Assembly: GCA_940337035.1 (NCBI GenBank)
Contig: CALNHX010005190.1
Coordinates: forward strand, 1-64,000
Source of the DNA: Agriotes lineatus
Lineage: Eukaryota > Arthropoda > Insecta > Coleoptera > Elateridae
Direction: 5' to 3'
Length of the DNA stretch: 64,000 bases
The position numbers were made by a program, and so were the translations under genes. Below are positions 1-11,295 of the stretch, piece by piece (the first letter of the stretch is position 1; each line of letters begins with the position of its first letter). The notes under the pieces are model-generated. The model worked only from the letters and a program-made list of their open reading frames with translations, had not been told where the DNA came from and did no database searches.

Positions 1-469
1 GGCCCTGGATGCCTTCCGTTAAAAATTCTAGCTACTTCTCTATTGGATCTTTCTCAGCAACAGTTAAATATAATTTAACCATTATTAAAATCTAATGACG
101 TTTGCAATAATAAAAATGTTGTTTGATACCATTTGATACCAAATTAAAAGTTGAAATTAGGGACTTGACAAATTTATGGATAAAAATTAAAAATTCGAAT
201 TATTAAACGAAAATTGGTATCTTGAGGTATTATTTTGATTCTAAACAACTTTTCTTAATAACATTTTGGCGTAACTCTAATGCGATGCAAAATATTGACA
301 ATGTGACCCATGTTCTTGACCGTAGTAGGCCAGGCTAATAACGTCTTTTGCGCTCAAGAACATGAATAGATGCCTCTTCGTGAGTTGTACAACTAATAAA
401 GAATTGAAATCGATTCATACAAAAACAAAGAAAATACAGGGGTGCTTCCATGTAAAGTGAAACACACTG
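1..469 (-). mobile_element. Arm of fold-back mariner-like element (truncated by window start)
   Basis: This segment matches, base for base with scattered differences, the right arm of the palindromic element at 59943-61201 (arm 60689-61201). It ends in the same terminus, a run ending AAACACACTG followed by TA. The first ~115 bases correspond to the antisense of the helix-turn-helix ORF start seen at 60339. No intact ORF remains. The other arm lies outside the window. Confidence 0.85.
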
Positions 470-551
470 TATATAGCTAACATTAAAAATTAAGGATAAT
501 AATATATTTCACAAAACTTCAAAATTAAAAATTAAGAGATACTATAAAACA

Positions 552-784
552 CAGACCGCGCGGCATAAGTAAAATTCCGGTCGCGCAACTGCTCGGCACC
601 CGATCGGCATATCTCATGCAAAATGTTTCGATATAGGTACTTATATCGAAAACTTTGCCTTATCGAAAATTCAAATTGCTTCATTAAAAGCAAGGCAATT
701 TGTACATGTGCCGCTACTGTGAGATTTGTTGATCTGGTGCCGAGCAGCTGCGCGACCCGAATTTTACTTATGCTGCTTGGTCTG
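552..784. mobile_element. Short MITE with ~65-bp GC-rich terminal inverted repeats
   Basis: CAGACC at 552 and GGTCTG at 784 begin inverted repeats of about 65 bp (552-616 and 719-784). They share blocks such as GCATAAGTAAAATTC and GCTCGGCACC. The ~100-bp centre is AT-rich and has no ORF worth calling; a minus-strand ORF over 532-930 only crosses the arms. The superfamily is not assigned because no clear target duplication was seen. Confidence 0.75.
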
Positions 785-1083
785 TAGTAGCAGTAATACA
801 AATACAATGTAAGTAAAAAAAATAATTCAGCAATAATACCAAAATAATAATAATTATTAAAATATATAACACATGAAATAATTAGAGCACGATGAGTAGG
901 TATACTATTCGTGTGTGCTGATGTGAGCATGAAATTGCTACATAATGTATTTGCAATATTTCACTTTATAAAACTTTTATATTGAATGATGACACAAATG
1001 AACAGATGAAGAAGAAGGATAACGATTTCAATATTAGATTTATATTGCATAAAAAAATTTAATTGAACTTGCAGTGTTTTTAA
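785..1083. other. AT-rich stretch, nothing recognised
   Basis: No ORF, RNA gene or repeat end was recognised between the MITE and the repeat block that starts near 1084. Confidence 0.5.
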
Positions 1084-1153
1084 GGACAGATTTTAGCTAT
1101 CACAGCAGATATCTCGGCTATTGTTAGAGATATGATAAAATATTATATAGAAG
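1084..1153 (+). repeat. Left piece of repeat X, interrupted by a LINE
   Basis: GATTTTAGCT, CACAGCAGATAT and GGCTATTGTTAGAGATATGA here match the reverse complement of 14850-14911. The match stops at the poly-A-like AGAAGAAAA and resumes at 4354 after the non-LTR element, so this is one repeat split by a LINE insertion. Confidence 0.75.
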
Positions 1154-1605
1154 AAAACAAAAATATTGAAATTCATGGTGTCATCGAAACCCAACAAGAG
1201 GATCTTAATTCGGTGCTACATAAAATTGCATCTAAATTAAATATTGATTCGTTCACTATGGACTGTATCGAGGCCATGCATCGTATCCCTAGCCGCAACA
1301 ATACAAAACCCAAACCGATTGTTGTACAGTTTTTAAGTCGTAAAACTAGAGATGTATTTATTAATTGTGGAAAACAATTGAAACTTACCAACAATGACAT
1401 TATAGCAAATAGCGGTGCCGGGGATATATACATTAACGAGCATCTTTCTCCATTTAATAAAAAATTGTTGTGGCATGCTAAGGAATTAAATAAGAATCTG
1501 TATTTTAAATATGTATGGACTAAAAACGGTACCATTAATATGAAGAAGGATGACAATTCTAATGTTATAAAAATCCGCTCGCTTGAAGATCTCCCTCAAA
1601 TCTAG
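1132..1605 (+). pseudogene. LINE ORF1 fragment
   Basis: An open frame of 157 codons just upstream of the endonuclease ORF. It contains the pattern seen in LINE ORF1 RNA-binding proteins: a helical N-terminal part, a hydrophobic stretch around VVQFLSRKTRDVFI (residues ~64-77) and INEHLSPFNKKLLWHAK (residues ~101-117). The first ~7 codons belong to the interrupted repeat rather than to the element, so the ATG at 1132 is not the native start and the real N-terminus is lost. The short gap to the next ORF fits the ORF1-ORF2 order of CR1/Jockey elements. Assignment is by pattern and position. Confidence 0.6.
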
Positions 1606-4353
1606 GAGCCTTCTAACACATCTGCTAATTCCTTGGCGTCTAAACTACCCAGTCCGACAAATATTCAACTGTTTTACCAAAATGTGCGCGGTTTGAACTC
1701 TAAGATAAACGAATTTTACTTAAATATTCTGAACAACGATTTCGATATTATTTTAATCACTGAATCATGGTTACAAGATGGTATTTCGGATAACGAACTG
1801 TTTGGTACTAATTACACCGTATTTCGAAAGAACCGAAACATTGTGGCGACTGGTAAACAAAAAGGTGGAGGATTATTGGCAGCGGTGCGGTCACAATATC
1901 AAGTGCAACAGCTAAATACTAACTCAGTGTGCGATAAATTCTGCGATATACTTTGCTTTAAAGTCAATTTCAGTTCATATTGTTCTTTTTATTTTGTATT
2001 AATATACATCACAGATGCTAGTAGAAATGATTATGAACTACTTTTTGATTTCTTGGGTAGTCTGTCTTTTGTTTTTGAGAAAAACTGCATTGTTGTTGGC
2101 GATTTTAATTGTTCTGATTATCACAAATATCATTTTAATAATAATAATGTAGACTTGCTTCCGAAAACAAAGGCTCTAATTAATTTTATGAAATTCTTAG
2201 ATTTGCAGCAACTGAATTATGTTACAAATGAAAAGGGTAGAATACTTGATTTAATTTTATCTCGTGTCAGTGTTGACATATTACCGGAGGCGGATGGTCT
2301 TGTACTTCCTGACTCACATCATCCTCCTTTACTTTGTTCTTTTGATGCTAATGTGGCGAAGGTGAAAACTTGCGGAGCTAATCAACAATTACTATACAAC
2401 TTTAGAAGAGGCCATTATGACTTGCTAACGAAATTAATGAGAAATGCTGATTGGTCTCCTATTTATGATCTAAGTTCTGTTAATCAGGCCGTTGATAAAT
2501 TTTATGATATTATATATTCTGTTTTTGATGATTGCATACCCAAATTTATTAAAGAAACAGCAGGTATCCTCGATGGTTCAATAAATCAATTATAAAAAAC
2601 TTAAAACTCAAAGAAAAGTATAGACGTCTTTTCAAATCTACAGGTTGTCAAACACATTACAATAACTTTAAAAAAATACGTGCTGATACCAAGAAACTTA
2701 TAAGTGAGAGCTATCGAGAATACCTATCCGATATAGAAAATAATATTAATGATGACCCTAAGAACTTCTGGTCTTTTGTAAAAAGTAAAGACAAATGTGC
2801 AAACGTTCCTAGAACAATGATTGATCATAATGGCTTTACAGTTGAAGGTGGTTTGGAGGTTGTAAATGCTTTTGCTGATTTTTTCAGTAGCTGCTCTATG
2901 TTAATGGCAATAGTAACAGCATAAATAATAATTTGTTAAACAACTCCAACACTACTTCAAATTTGAATATTAGTGTCTCTAATTTTACAACTCCGGAGGT
3001 TCTTGGCGTTATTAAAAAGCTAAAAAATACTCGCTCTTTAGGGCCCGATAAAATTCCCACTTACATCGTTAAAGGATGTGCCGATATTCTGGCGACTCCT
3101 TTATGCTTTATTTTCAATCTGTGTATAACTAATACTTTTTTTCCAAATAAATGGAAATACTCCAAAGTAATTTCTATTATTAAAAAAGGCTCTAAGTCAA
3201 ACGTTACAAATTACCGACCCATATCTCTTCTTTGCGTTTTCGGTAAAATTTTCGAATCCCTACTAAATAATAGTATTCGACAACAAATTTCTCCATTATT
3301 ATCCATAGACCAACATGGTTTCATAAACAAACGTTCGACGGTCACTAATTTGGCAATTTTTACTCAGTTTATTTCAGATGCACTTAACAACGGAATACAG
3401 GTTGACGTCATTTATACCGACTTTGCTAAGGCATTCGATTCTGTTAATCATTCGATTCTCTTATTCAAACTTGACAGTTTTGGCTTTTCTATAAACTTAA
3501 TTAAACTACTTGATTCTTATTTAGCGGATAGAAAGCAACAAGTTTATCTTAACGGTTATTTATCTTACGAATTTACTGCAATTAGGCTTTTTAATCCGTA
3601 ATTCACATTCATTTAATTGTATTGACACGTTAATAACTCTTTTCAACTCACTTGTACGTACTAAATTGGAATATGCTGACATAATTTGGAATCCATGCTA
3701 TACTTATTACACAATTAGAATCGAAAGAATACAGAAAAAGTTTTTAAAGTATTGTCTTTATAGGTCCGGTGTTAATGACGTCATCACTGATTATAATTCC
3801 CTGTGCCTTCATTTTAATTTCACTGAACTATCAAATCGTAGAACATTACATTTGTTAATTTTTCTATTTAATTTAATTAATTATTATGTTGACGCCCCTA
3901 CACTTTTATCACAATTACAATTCCGACTGCCTGATTTAAGGACCAGATCTCAATTTTCATTTACATACCCGCTTTCTAAGACTAACGTGCATTTCAAATC
4001 GCCTATTCTAGCAATGTCAAATGCATTCAGTAAATTAGACGTAAATGTTGATATATTTTTGCTCACAAGTGTTCAGTTTCGTGCTGCAATTTCCGACTGA
4101 AGTAATTTTGTACTCGGAGAAATTTTTTATTATTGTATGTGTGGATTTAGGCGGTGAATTTCATTTTATTATTATACTATTCAACTGTTGTGGTGGTGGT
4201 ATGTCATTGTTTAGTTTAGGAGATAGTTATTTTGTTTTATTTCATTTAAGTCTTGGCGACACTAGGTCAGTTATTAATTTAAGTCATTTATGTTTCCTGT
4301 AATTGGGAATTTACTTCCCGTTGGAAATAAATCTAAATCTATCTATAATCTAT
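1154..4353 (+). mobile_element. 5'-truncated non-LTR retrotransposon (CR1/Jockey-like)
   Basis: The element holds the end of an ORF1, then endonuclease, reverse transcriptase and C-terminal sequence on the plus strand. It ends in a short simple-repeat tail of ATCTA/ATCTATC units (about 4320-4353) after AAATAAATCT. It lies inside repeat X (1084-1153 and 4354-4640); the shared bases at the junctions are only a short A run, so the target duplication is very short or unresolved. It is dead: at least two frameshifts, plus a deletion that removes the catalytic YADD region. Confidence 0.85.
1606..4100 (+). pseudogene. LINE ORF2: endonuclease and reverse transcriptase, broken
   Basis: The first frame (1633-2595) is an apurinic-type endonuclease: QNVRGLNSK near the start, LITESWL, VVGDFNCSD and PDSHHPPLL in the expected order. 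The frame shifts near 2565 into the connector (2567-2910, with DPKNFWSFVK), and again near 2900 into the RT frame (2933-3601). RT motifs there are SLGPDKIPTYI, NYRPISLL, DQHGFINKRST and VIYTDFAKAFDSVNH. The RT then jumps from LSYEFTA directly into sequence that normally lies far downstream, with a frame change at about 3585. The GVPQGS and YADD motifs are therefore missing. The C-terminal part (3583-4100) holds LEYADIIWNP and ends at a stop. The start at 1633 is TTG and is not a real initiation site. RT activity is impossible from this copy. Confidence 0.88.
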
Positions 4354-4640
4354 CTATTTAAAAGTTGTTCTACATTTAATTTTCTATTATCTGCCATTGT
4401 CAAAAAAACAAATGAGCATCAAATGTGTTGGATGTAGCAAATACATTCAAAATTTTAAATGGAACATAGTCAATTTTATTACATATTTTAAAACTGTAAA
4501 AAATTATCTTTAGAACGATATATCACATGTCATAGTTATCTAATCAATTAAAAACATAAATCGATAATTAAGTAACAAATGCACGCTTACGTACATTAGA
4601 GCTTTATTTGAAAAAGTAGGCAGTGAAACAAATGAAATTA
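4354..4640 (+). repeat. Right piece of repeat X
   Basis: Continues the repeat cut at 1153. GTTCTACATTTAATTTTC, CTATTATCTGCCAT and ATCAATTAAAAACATAAATC match the reverse complement of 14560-14850. Homology fades near 4640. It has no open frame and its class is unknown. Confidence 0.75.
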
Positions 4641-4870
4641 TTTGTCAGCTTCCAGTTGAAGAATGTTCCTTAATACTGCTATTCAACATAAATACAACAC
4701 GAACAAAGTAACAATACATTAATAAGTAAACTAAGTTTTAAATTTCAGTTCATAATATCTAGTGTTTGTTCAAAATGACCTTCGCTGTTTGCAATACATT
4801 CTCGAGATCTGCTTATTAAGTTTTTTGTCACTTTTTGCAGCATGTAAGTATTGTGCTATTTTTGATATAG
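4641..4870. other. Unassigned AT-rich stretch
   Basis: Nothing recognised between repeat X and the RTE-type coding remnant. Confidence 0.4.
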
Positions 4871-5146
4871 TTTAGAAATAAGTGCAAGACTGATAAAAGG
4901 TGATAGAAGTGCAGGCGTGCTAAACACTGTTCTACGATCAAAAGTGGCGTCGCAGAGTGCAAAAATCCAAGTATATAAAACGATAATCAGACCAAGTGTG
5001 ACGTATGCGTGTGAGCTGTGGATTCTAAACAAAGAGATTCAGAACAAACTTGAGATATAGGAAAGGAAGATATTGCGAAGGATATATGAAGGAAAGAAAG
5101 TAGAAGATAAGTGGCAAAGAAGAACAAATGAAGAAATAATGAGGCT
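4871..5146 (+). pseudogene. RTE-type LINE C-terminus, left half (split by Gypsy element)
   Basis: Plus-strand translation gives the C-terminal region of an RTE-like RT: YKTIIRPSVTYACELWIL, then ERKILRRIYEGKK and WQRRTNEEIMRL. There is an in-frame stop where a Trp is expected before ERK. The frame is cut at 5146 by the LTR and resumes at 13301 with YGETSI, as if nothing had intervened apart from the GGCT duplication. No RT core is present nearby, so this was already a fragment when the Gypsy element inserted. Confidence 0.82.
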
Positions 5147-6841
5147 TATTACATTTGCTACACATGGGAATTTATTTGCACGTAAAAACAAAAATTATAA
5201 ATACTTCACAGCAGGGTGGTACAGGAATCGTCGAGTCGTGTAGCAAACGTTTGCCAAGCTAGGTCCTGAGCAGGATGGGGTGGGTTGTCCGGAAGCGCCA
5301 CTGGTTTGAGACGGTCCAAACCAGAAAACCTACAGGTGGCCGTGTAAATTCCTAAACCACTAGCTGTTTCACAAAAAAAAATAATAAGAGACAGAAAACA
5401 CCAAGACTCGAAATAACCTAGTTATTTATTTACAGTTTGTACACCTTCGGAATTCTGTGTCATACTTGGAAAAAGGCAACACAATTCTGTGATAATAGTA
5501 TGTAAATGGAATAGTTTGTAAATGTAATTTTAGTGGTATGTAATGTACAAGATTTTATATTAATAAAGTCTAAAATGTGACTACGATAATCGCAATTCGT
5601 TCGAGTACCCGTGTATCAACTACGATAGTGACTTAAATATAATTAAAAACAGCGATACCGGAATGCGGGAGAATAGTAAGTTCTATATCGCTTGATTAAT
5701 TAGGTAAATACTCTATCTAGTCGCGAACCTCTTCGAATTGGTACCATTTCGCCTAGGGGAGTGCTAATACACATAACATGGTGTATTTACGGTGCTCATA
5801 TTATGTTAAATGTTAAATTGATGCTCCCGGAGACCCTCGCCAATAATGGTTTAAATTTTGAACATTGACAAGTATCTGACACTCGAATGCGACCAAAGCA
5901 GTACTACCAAACGTAAAGATATTAAATGCATAAAATGACATTATCCTATTACACCAAAGTAATTGCACGTGATGTACAACGAAGCTATACAATATTTCGC
6001 ATGTAAAACGGCATGAATTTCGCTAGCATATACCTAGGTAAGTACAATACATAAAGTAAAGATCATAGTGCCATAACGAACGATAGTTTCAGTTCAATAA
6101 GCACCAAAAGGTAGATAACACTAGGTGTTGTAGATACCTGGATCGTGCACAGAAGGATCGCTACATCAACAGCTATGGGGGATAGCTATTAAGATGTCCA
6201 CCAGCTTGAGTAACCTCCAAAGAGTCAGGGCTTCATCTAACTTGGCGGGTGAGAAACGTAGTCGAGTGCAGTCACCATGGGGAGAAGCCTTGCATGCGAA
6301 CTATCACATGTGTTGAGGGGCTCGAATTGGAACGGAATTGTTGCTCCAGGTGCCTTAGCCAAGCAACAACAATGCCACAGGCATAATAGATCCCGAAAAA
6401 TCGGAGAACGATACAGCAAACTAGGACGAGGAGGCCAAACAGAGTTGTAATGTGGCCTCGAGTAAGTAAATTGCAGAAATATATATTTATCCCAATACAA
6501 TCGGATTCATTTTAGCAATATAACACCCATTTCCTATTTCTGGATGGCAGATTCCTCAAAGAACTATGGAAACTATATAATCCACTTAAGTGAAAATTCC
6601 CAAAGATCACATGCCGCTCCAAAAAAGGAAAACTTAAAAATGGTCGCCGGAAATCGCACTATCAAAACAATTTTCAAAACTTACTCAAAATTCCCTAAAA
6701 ATCAAGGATTTTGCAAAAATGAGTATGCAACCAAAGCTACACCTAACGTATGCAGGTGAATCTAACTATATGAATGCATTTAAGCTAAGAAATTATCCAA
6801 ACAATCCTTAACTGTATCTAAATGTAAAATTACACGTAACA
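5147..6841 (-). repeat. 3' LTR of the Gypsy-type element
   Basis: Direct copy of 11608-13300. At about 1.7 kb it is long for a Gypsy LTR. Open frames inside it (for example 6237-6500 minus and 6544-6759 plus) occur identically in the other LTR and show no domain; they are treated as chance frames. Confidence 0.95.
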
Positions 6842-6860
6842 GACTCTCCCCTCACTTAAA
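6842..6860 (-). other. Polypurine tract
   Basis: Immediately upstream of the 3' LTR in the sense direction the sequence is AGTGAGGGGAGAGTC, a purine-rich block directly abutting the LTR. This is the expected place for plus-strand priming of an LTR element. Confidence 0.75.
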
Positions 6861-8284
6861 AATAGGTAAATTCACTGAATTTACCGACGTAGAACCTATG
6901 CCTGCACCATAATGAAGCTTCGAAATTTTACAGGTATCACGATGATATTCAACCAACCCCAAACACAAAAGAAAGATCACCACGTACAACTACGGTAGTA
7001 CCAAATAATTTAGAAAAGGATAAGCAGCCTAAAAGAATCGCAAAATAGAAGTCGAAAGGAAAAAGGGAAATTACAAAGGAATGTTAAAGATAGAATTCAG
7101 AAAAAGGACCGTGGTTTAGCAAAAGAGTCGGCGCATGAATCCAACAAAAGTTGACACTACAAAAGCGCAAAAGAAACCGTCCTCAATCACCAATCACGTC
7201 CAAAAGAAAACAAAATGTAAACCAGGAACGAGATTCGCTTGTGAAACAAGAATCCGCATGCGCGAAAGGATACCACAACATAAATAAACACAAAACGTAC
7301 AGCTGAAGGCAACCCGACAACATCAGCTACACATCGAAAACCTCAAAGGGGTATCCAAAATAAATTTCAACAACCTAAGCTCGAACCCACACAAATAAAA
7401 AGAACAACAGCAAAACCAAAGAACAGAAGGAAGGGATAAATAGCTCTTACAATGAATGCCGCTCCGAAAAGGACATCAGAACATCCGTCGCTGCTGGGTG
7501 TAAAAGGCGCGCCGGTGGATGAACTGATCCAAGCCCAATTCGAGACAACGTCCACTGGAAAAACTATCTAACAAGAAGAAGAAAAAAAAAAAACGAAACA
7601 GAATAGCAGGAAAGGGGGATGGAATCAAAAGCTCCAGAAAAGAATTGGGGACAACACAGAAGAAGGATGAGAAAGGATTAGTCCGATGTCACGTCAGTCA
7701 GTCGACGTAGGGTGGTATAAAGAAAAGCTAACTGAAAATTTCTAAGTGGGAAATAGCCGAAAAATTTTGAAGTCACCACAGAATACAGGTACCAGGCGCG
7801 GGACCCCGTAGAATACACCGCGATCATAGGTAACCATACTCCATGAAGACAGAATAAAAACCCTACACCCTACTAGTCAAGGAAAATGTGCAGCCCAGGA
7901 TCGACTACACACTGAAACACCATCCACAGTGACCAGATGGCAGAACACCGGAAATGAGACTGCAAAAATGTCTCACTCCTGTATGATGGAACGTCACTGT
8001 CCCACAAGGAGGGGGAAAGAACGAGATGATAAAGTTCCCCAACAGCGAGTCCTCCCTTCAAGCAGCCCAACCAACCATCCAAGACTTTACAACAAAAGGG
8101 GGAAAGAACGAGATGATAGAGTTCCCCAACAGAGAGTCCTCCCTTCAAGCCCAACCATCCACCCAAAGGTTCAACAAAAAACCCTTGGTCCCTAAAGCCT
8201 AACCTAACATTCAAAATCCTAATGCCAAACTCGAATGCAAAGTCCAATGCTAAGTTTGTCTTCGTTACGACAATCCAACAGAAT
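6861..8284 (-). other. Untranslated 3' region of the Gypsy-type element
   Basis: About 1.4 kb between the end of the integrase frame and the polypurine tract. I see no envelope-like or other conserved domain on the minus strand, only short frames. It includes the tandem duplication at 8014-8172. It may be decayed third-ORF sequence or ordinary untranslated DNA. Confidence 0.5.
8014..8172. repeat. Imperfect tandem duplication, ~80-bp unit
   Basis: The block starting GGGGGAAAGAACGAGATGAT at 8014 is repeated from about 8098. It runs through GTTCCCCAACAG, GAGTCCTCCCTTCAAGC and CCAACCATCCA, with a few substitutions and a short length difference. It lies in the untranslated 3' part of the LTR element. 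Confidence 0.85.
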
Positions 8285-9673
8285 CTAGTTTTCTTCATCT
8301 GGCGGGTGTTGCTTTATGTCTTTGACATGCCATGTGCCGCAAAATGTCCCATCTTCATCTTGAAGCTCGTACGTAACAGGTGATAATTTCCTTCGTACAA
8401 TCAAAGGCCCAATAAATTTTGGAGCGAGCTTTGCGGTGAAGTGTTTGGTGGCGTCGGACAACACAAAATTGCGTCGGTAAACTCTGTCGCCCACATTATA
8501 TGTCACTTCTCTGCGTCGTAGGTCATATCGTTGTTTAGATCTGGCATGAGCATTCAAAAGTCTCTTATGTATATCTTGATGTAGCTTGTCTAACTCTTTA
8601 AGTTTATCAGATGTCTCACATTTATCTGTTTCAGCCTTTACACCTGATTTAAAATAATCACCCCTAGGAACATGTTCACGTGCAAAGTTGGCAAAGAATG
8701 GAGTCACTTTAGTGACTTCATGAACCGAGCTCCTGATAGCGCAGCCCACTTTAGGCAAAAGTTGTTCCCATTTCTTGTGGTTATCTGCAACATATGAAGC
8801 CAACATAGTTTTGATGACACGATTAACTCTTTCTACGAAGTTAGCTTGAGGATGATACGCAGGAGTGTAAATAATTTTCACATGGTAGCTGTCACATAAC
8901 TGCATAAATTCTCGTGAACGGAACTGCACACCATTATCGCATACTAAGTACTGAGGACATCCAAAGAATAGAAAAACATTTTCCTCAACTAATCTGGTTA
9001 CAGCGGCAGCTGTAGCTTGACGGAGTGGAAACAGTAGCACAAACTTGGTAAGTTGGTCTGAAATAACCAAAATGTAACTGTAGCCTCTGGATGATCTAGG
9101 TAAGGGACCACAGATATCTACTGCAATCATCTGCCAAGGTTTTGTGACATTCGGACGCTGTCCCATAAGACCAGCTGGACGATTTTGTTCAGGTTTCATG
9201 GCAGCGCAGATCTTACACCTTCGAATGTAGTTGGCTACATCGGATCGCATTTTCGGCCAGTAGAAGCGATTCTTCAGGCGTTTGTAGGTTTTGAAGATGC
9301 CTGCATGGCATGCCGTTAATGCGTCATGATGTTCATGGATGAGTTCCTGGCGTTTTTCTTTCGGCACAACTTCTTTCCATGTTTCGTTATTGTCTCTCAA
9401 TCGCGGGTAGGTACACTTGAGATATTTATAGATTTTATTATCTTCGACTCGCCACTGTGGAAATTGCAATGGTTTTGACATAATTTTTGTTCTCAGATTC
9501 CGATACCAATGATCTCGAATGGGTGCTGGTTCTTCGATGGTTAACACCACATAATCCGATCTGGAAACAGGCTTTGACGGCAAAAATTGCTTGAAATTAT
9601 TGACCGGCTTCTTCCTTGTTTTAGAGCACAGGGTACGGTCGCCTACCGTGCTCCTCGCTCGTTTCCCGAGCAT
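8285..9673 (-). CDS. Gypsy integrase (pol C-terminal part)
   Basis: A frame of 462 codons. Residues ~1-110 have no recognisable fold and probably include the junction left by the internal deletion. The integrase zinc-binding region follows (~112-160: HEHHDALTACHAG and CKICAAM). The DDE core follows in order: IAVDICGPLP, LVCDNGVQFRS and HPQANFVERVNRV, so the D, D and E appear intact. The C-terminus has the GPY/F-type segment (KFIGPLIVRRKLSPVTYEL). The ATG at 9671-9673 overlaps the gag stop by 31 bases in another frame, where Gypsy elements usually shift frame. Missing: protease, RT and RNase H. The integrase itself shows no stop or frameshift and could be functional in principle. Confidence 0.92.
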   Translation of the reverse strand: MLGKRARSTVGDRTLCSKTRKKPVNNFKQFLPSKPVSRSDYVVLTIEEPAPIRDHWYRNLRTKIMSKPLQFPQWRVEDNKIYKYLKCTYPRLRDNNETWKEVVPKEKRQELIHEHHDALTACHAGIFKTYKRLKNRFYWPKMRSDVANYIRRCKICAAMKPEQNRPAGLMGQRPNVTKPWQMIAVDICGPLPRSSRGYSYILVISDQLTKFVLLFPLRQATAAAVTRLVEENVFLFFGCPQYLVCDNGVQFRSREFMQLCDSYHVKIIYTPAYHPQANFVERVNRVIKTMLASYVADNHKKWEQLLPKVGCAIRSSVHEVTKVTPFFANFAREHVPRGDYFKSGVKAETDKCETSDKLKELDKLHQDIHKRLLNAHARSKQRYDLRRREVTYNVGDRVYRRNFVLSDATKHFTAKLAPKFIGPLIVRRKLSPVTYELQDEDGTFCGTWHVKDIKQHPPDEEN

Positions 9674-11295
9674 CTCTTACAAGTGCGGCTTGTTACTCCT
9701 ACTTGCCCGCATCCATAACAGTACATCCGTTTAGGAGCAGTACACTGCATGGCTCGATGTCCTGACTTGGAACAATTCCAACAAGTAAGTGATGCAATAG
9801 CAGTTGGGGCTTCTGTAATTTTATTACTAGTCTTCTCTCTGGCTAGGTGGTTCTGGGAAGTGTTGGTTGGAAGCTCCATTTCGCTGAAATCAATCAGAGG
9901 CTTTTCTTCGACTGCACAAATCGGTGGCTTTCCAGCACGCTTGCAGTAAGCTAACTCTGGTTCAAGTAAGTATGAGTTAGGCGTAGGAGGTGCTTTAAAA
10001 TTAGTCGAAGCTGTTTTAGCATCTTCTAAAGCCATACAAGTTTGAGTAAGTTGAGTGATAGTATAAACCGGGTGTAATGCTAATTGCATAGCATAATACG
10101 GCTGTAAGTTCTTCTTAATTATTGCCAATCTTGTAGTTTCAGATGGAAGTTGAGGCAGCCTGCTGAATAAGTTGTCCATGGTTGCTATGTAAACAACCAC
10201 TTTTTCTGATGGGTGTTGTGTGCGGCTTCGAATTTCGTCCCAAAGGCGGATCTCGTAATCGTGAGGGAGAAAGTTTGCTTTCAACTTGCTAATCAAGTCG
10301 TCCCAATCGATGATAGTACGCTTCACTGCTCGGTACCATATCAGTGCGTCTCCAGTGAAAATTTCTACTGCTGACTGAAGCAATTGAGCTTTTGGAATTC
10401 CACGTGCTTCTCTTAGCTCTTCTACACGCACTAAGAAGCTTGTTAAACTGGACGATTCACCATCATAATGAATGTTCCACTTGCTGATGGGAATAAAGTT
10501 GCTGTACACAGGTCGAAAACACTCTGAATGTCTCCGACTTTCAGTGGTAGGTATATGTAAATTTCCAGCTTGTCTATCTAAGCTTGTTGTAGGTCTGACA
10601 ATCTCGCTCAGTTCTATGGACTTCAGTTTTTGCTGTAAGTTGCTGTCGTGATGGGAAACTTCAGCGTTACGCTCTGGCGTTGACTCATGGAAGCTCACTC
10701 GACGTTTCGATGGTTCAAATTGTGTTGGGAATATCGACATCTCATGATCAATGAGTTGCCCGATGGCAGTTGCATTTTCTTCTGCACCTGTAGTTGCCAA
10801 GGATGTGGTAACTGGAAGTAGTAAATTAGGCTCATCTAGAATAGATTGTTGTTGAGACTGAACTGTTGCTTGCTCATGTATAGTTTGTTCGTGGTAACCT
10901 GAATAAGCTTGATCGATAGCTATAGATAACTGACCTATTTTGGTAAACAGTGTTTGCTGATGCTGTTGTTGCATGTTGTTTTCGGCATTAATTCGACGTA
11001 AGCGACCTAAAAGATGATACATTCTTGCCCTAATGCGTTGTACTTCATTATCTTTGTTATTGACATCAAAATGTTCTAATGCCTCTTGCAGTTCGTGAAG
11101 TTTTGTAGCACAAATCTTCAGTTCTTCATCAGGCTCGAAATAAATTCCTGTTGTCACGTCTAGCGTTCCTAACTGCTGTCTATGCATAGCGTCTCGCAAA
11201 ATTGATCTCTTCTCGGTTACGTTCGAACCCACTGGACATCCACGAATTAGCAATTCATACGTTAGCTCGTCCGCCAATAATCTTCCAACATCCAT
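9643..11295 (-). CDS. Gypsy Gag polyprotein
   Basis: A frame of 550 codons from ATG (MDVGRLLADEL) to a stop at 9643. The middle (residues ~290-420) reads as a retrotransposon gag capsid: WNIHYDGESSSLTSFLVRVEEL, GDALIWYRAVKRTIIDWDDL and ANFLPHDYEIRLWDEI. The C-terminal end has a CCHC knuckle, CWNCSKSGHRAMQC, followed by a second Cys-rich copy with changed spacing (CYGCGQVGVTSRTCKRC) in which the His is not conserved. Gag packages element RNA in the cytoplasm. The frame is intact, in keeping with the young LTRs, and ends where the pol frame begins. Confidence 0.92.
   Translation of the reverse strand: MDVGRLLADELTYELLIRGCPVGSNVTEKRSILRDAMHRQQLGTLDVTTGIYFEPDEELKICATKLHELQEALEHFDVNNKDNEVQRIRARMYHLLGRLRRINAENNMQQQHQQTLFTKIGQLSIAIDQAYSGYHEQTIHEQATVQSQQQSILDEPNLLLPVTTSLATTGAEENATAIGQLIDHEMSIFPTQFEPSKRRVSFHESTPERNAEVSHHDSNLQQKLKSIELSEIVRPTTSLDRQAGNLHIPTTESRRHSECFRPVYSNFIPISKWNIHYDGESSSLTSFLVRVEELREARGIPKAQLLQSAVEIFTGDALIWYRAVKRTIIDWDDLISKLKANFLPHDYEIRLWDEIRSRTQHPSEKVVVYIATMDNLFSRLPQLPSETTRLAIIKKNLQPYYAMQLALHPVYTITQLTQTCMALEDAKTASTNFKAPPTPNSYLLEPELAYCKRAGKPPICAVEEKPLIDFSEMELPTNTSQNHLAREKTSNKITEAPTAIASLTCWNCSKSGHRAMQCTAPKRMYCYGCGQVGVTSRTCKRCSGNERGAR

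Noticed and set aside
1633..1640. TTG at 1633 as the start of the LINE ORF2
   Set aside because: The frame is open upstream of it and the element is dead. Nothing supports initiation there.
6237..6759. ORFs of 87 and 71 codons in the LTR, repeated at 12696-13218
   Set aside because: They are duplicated only because they lie in the two LTRs, have no domain, and use opposite strands. They are chance frames.
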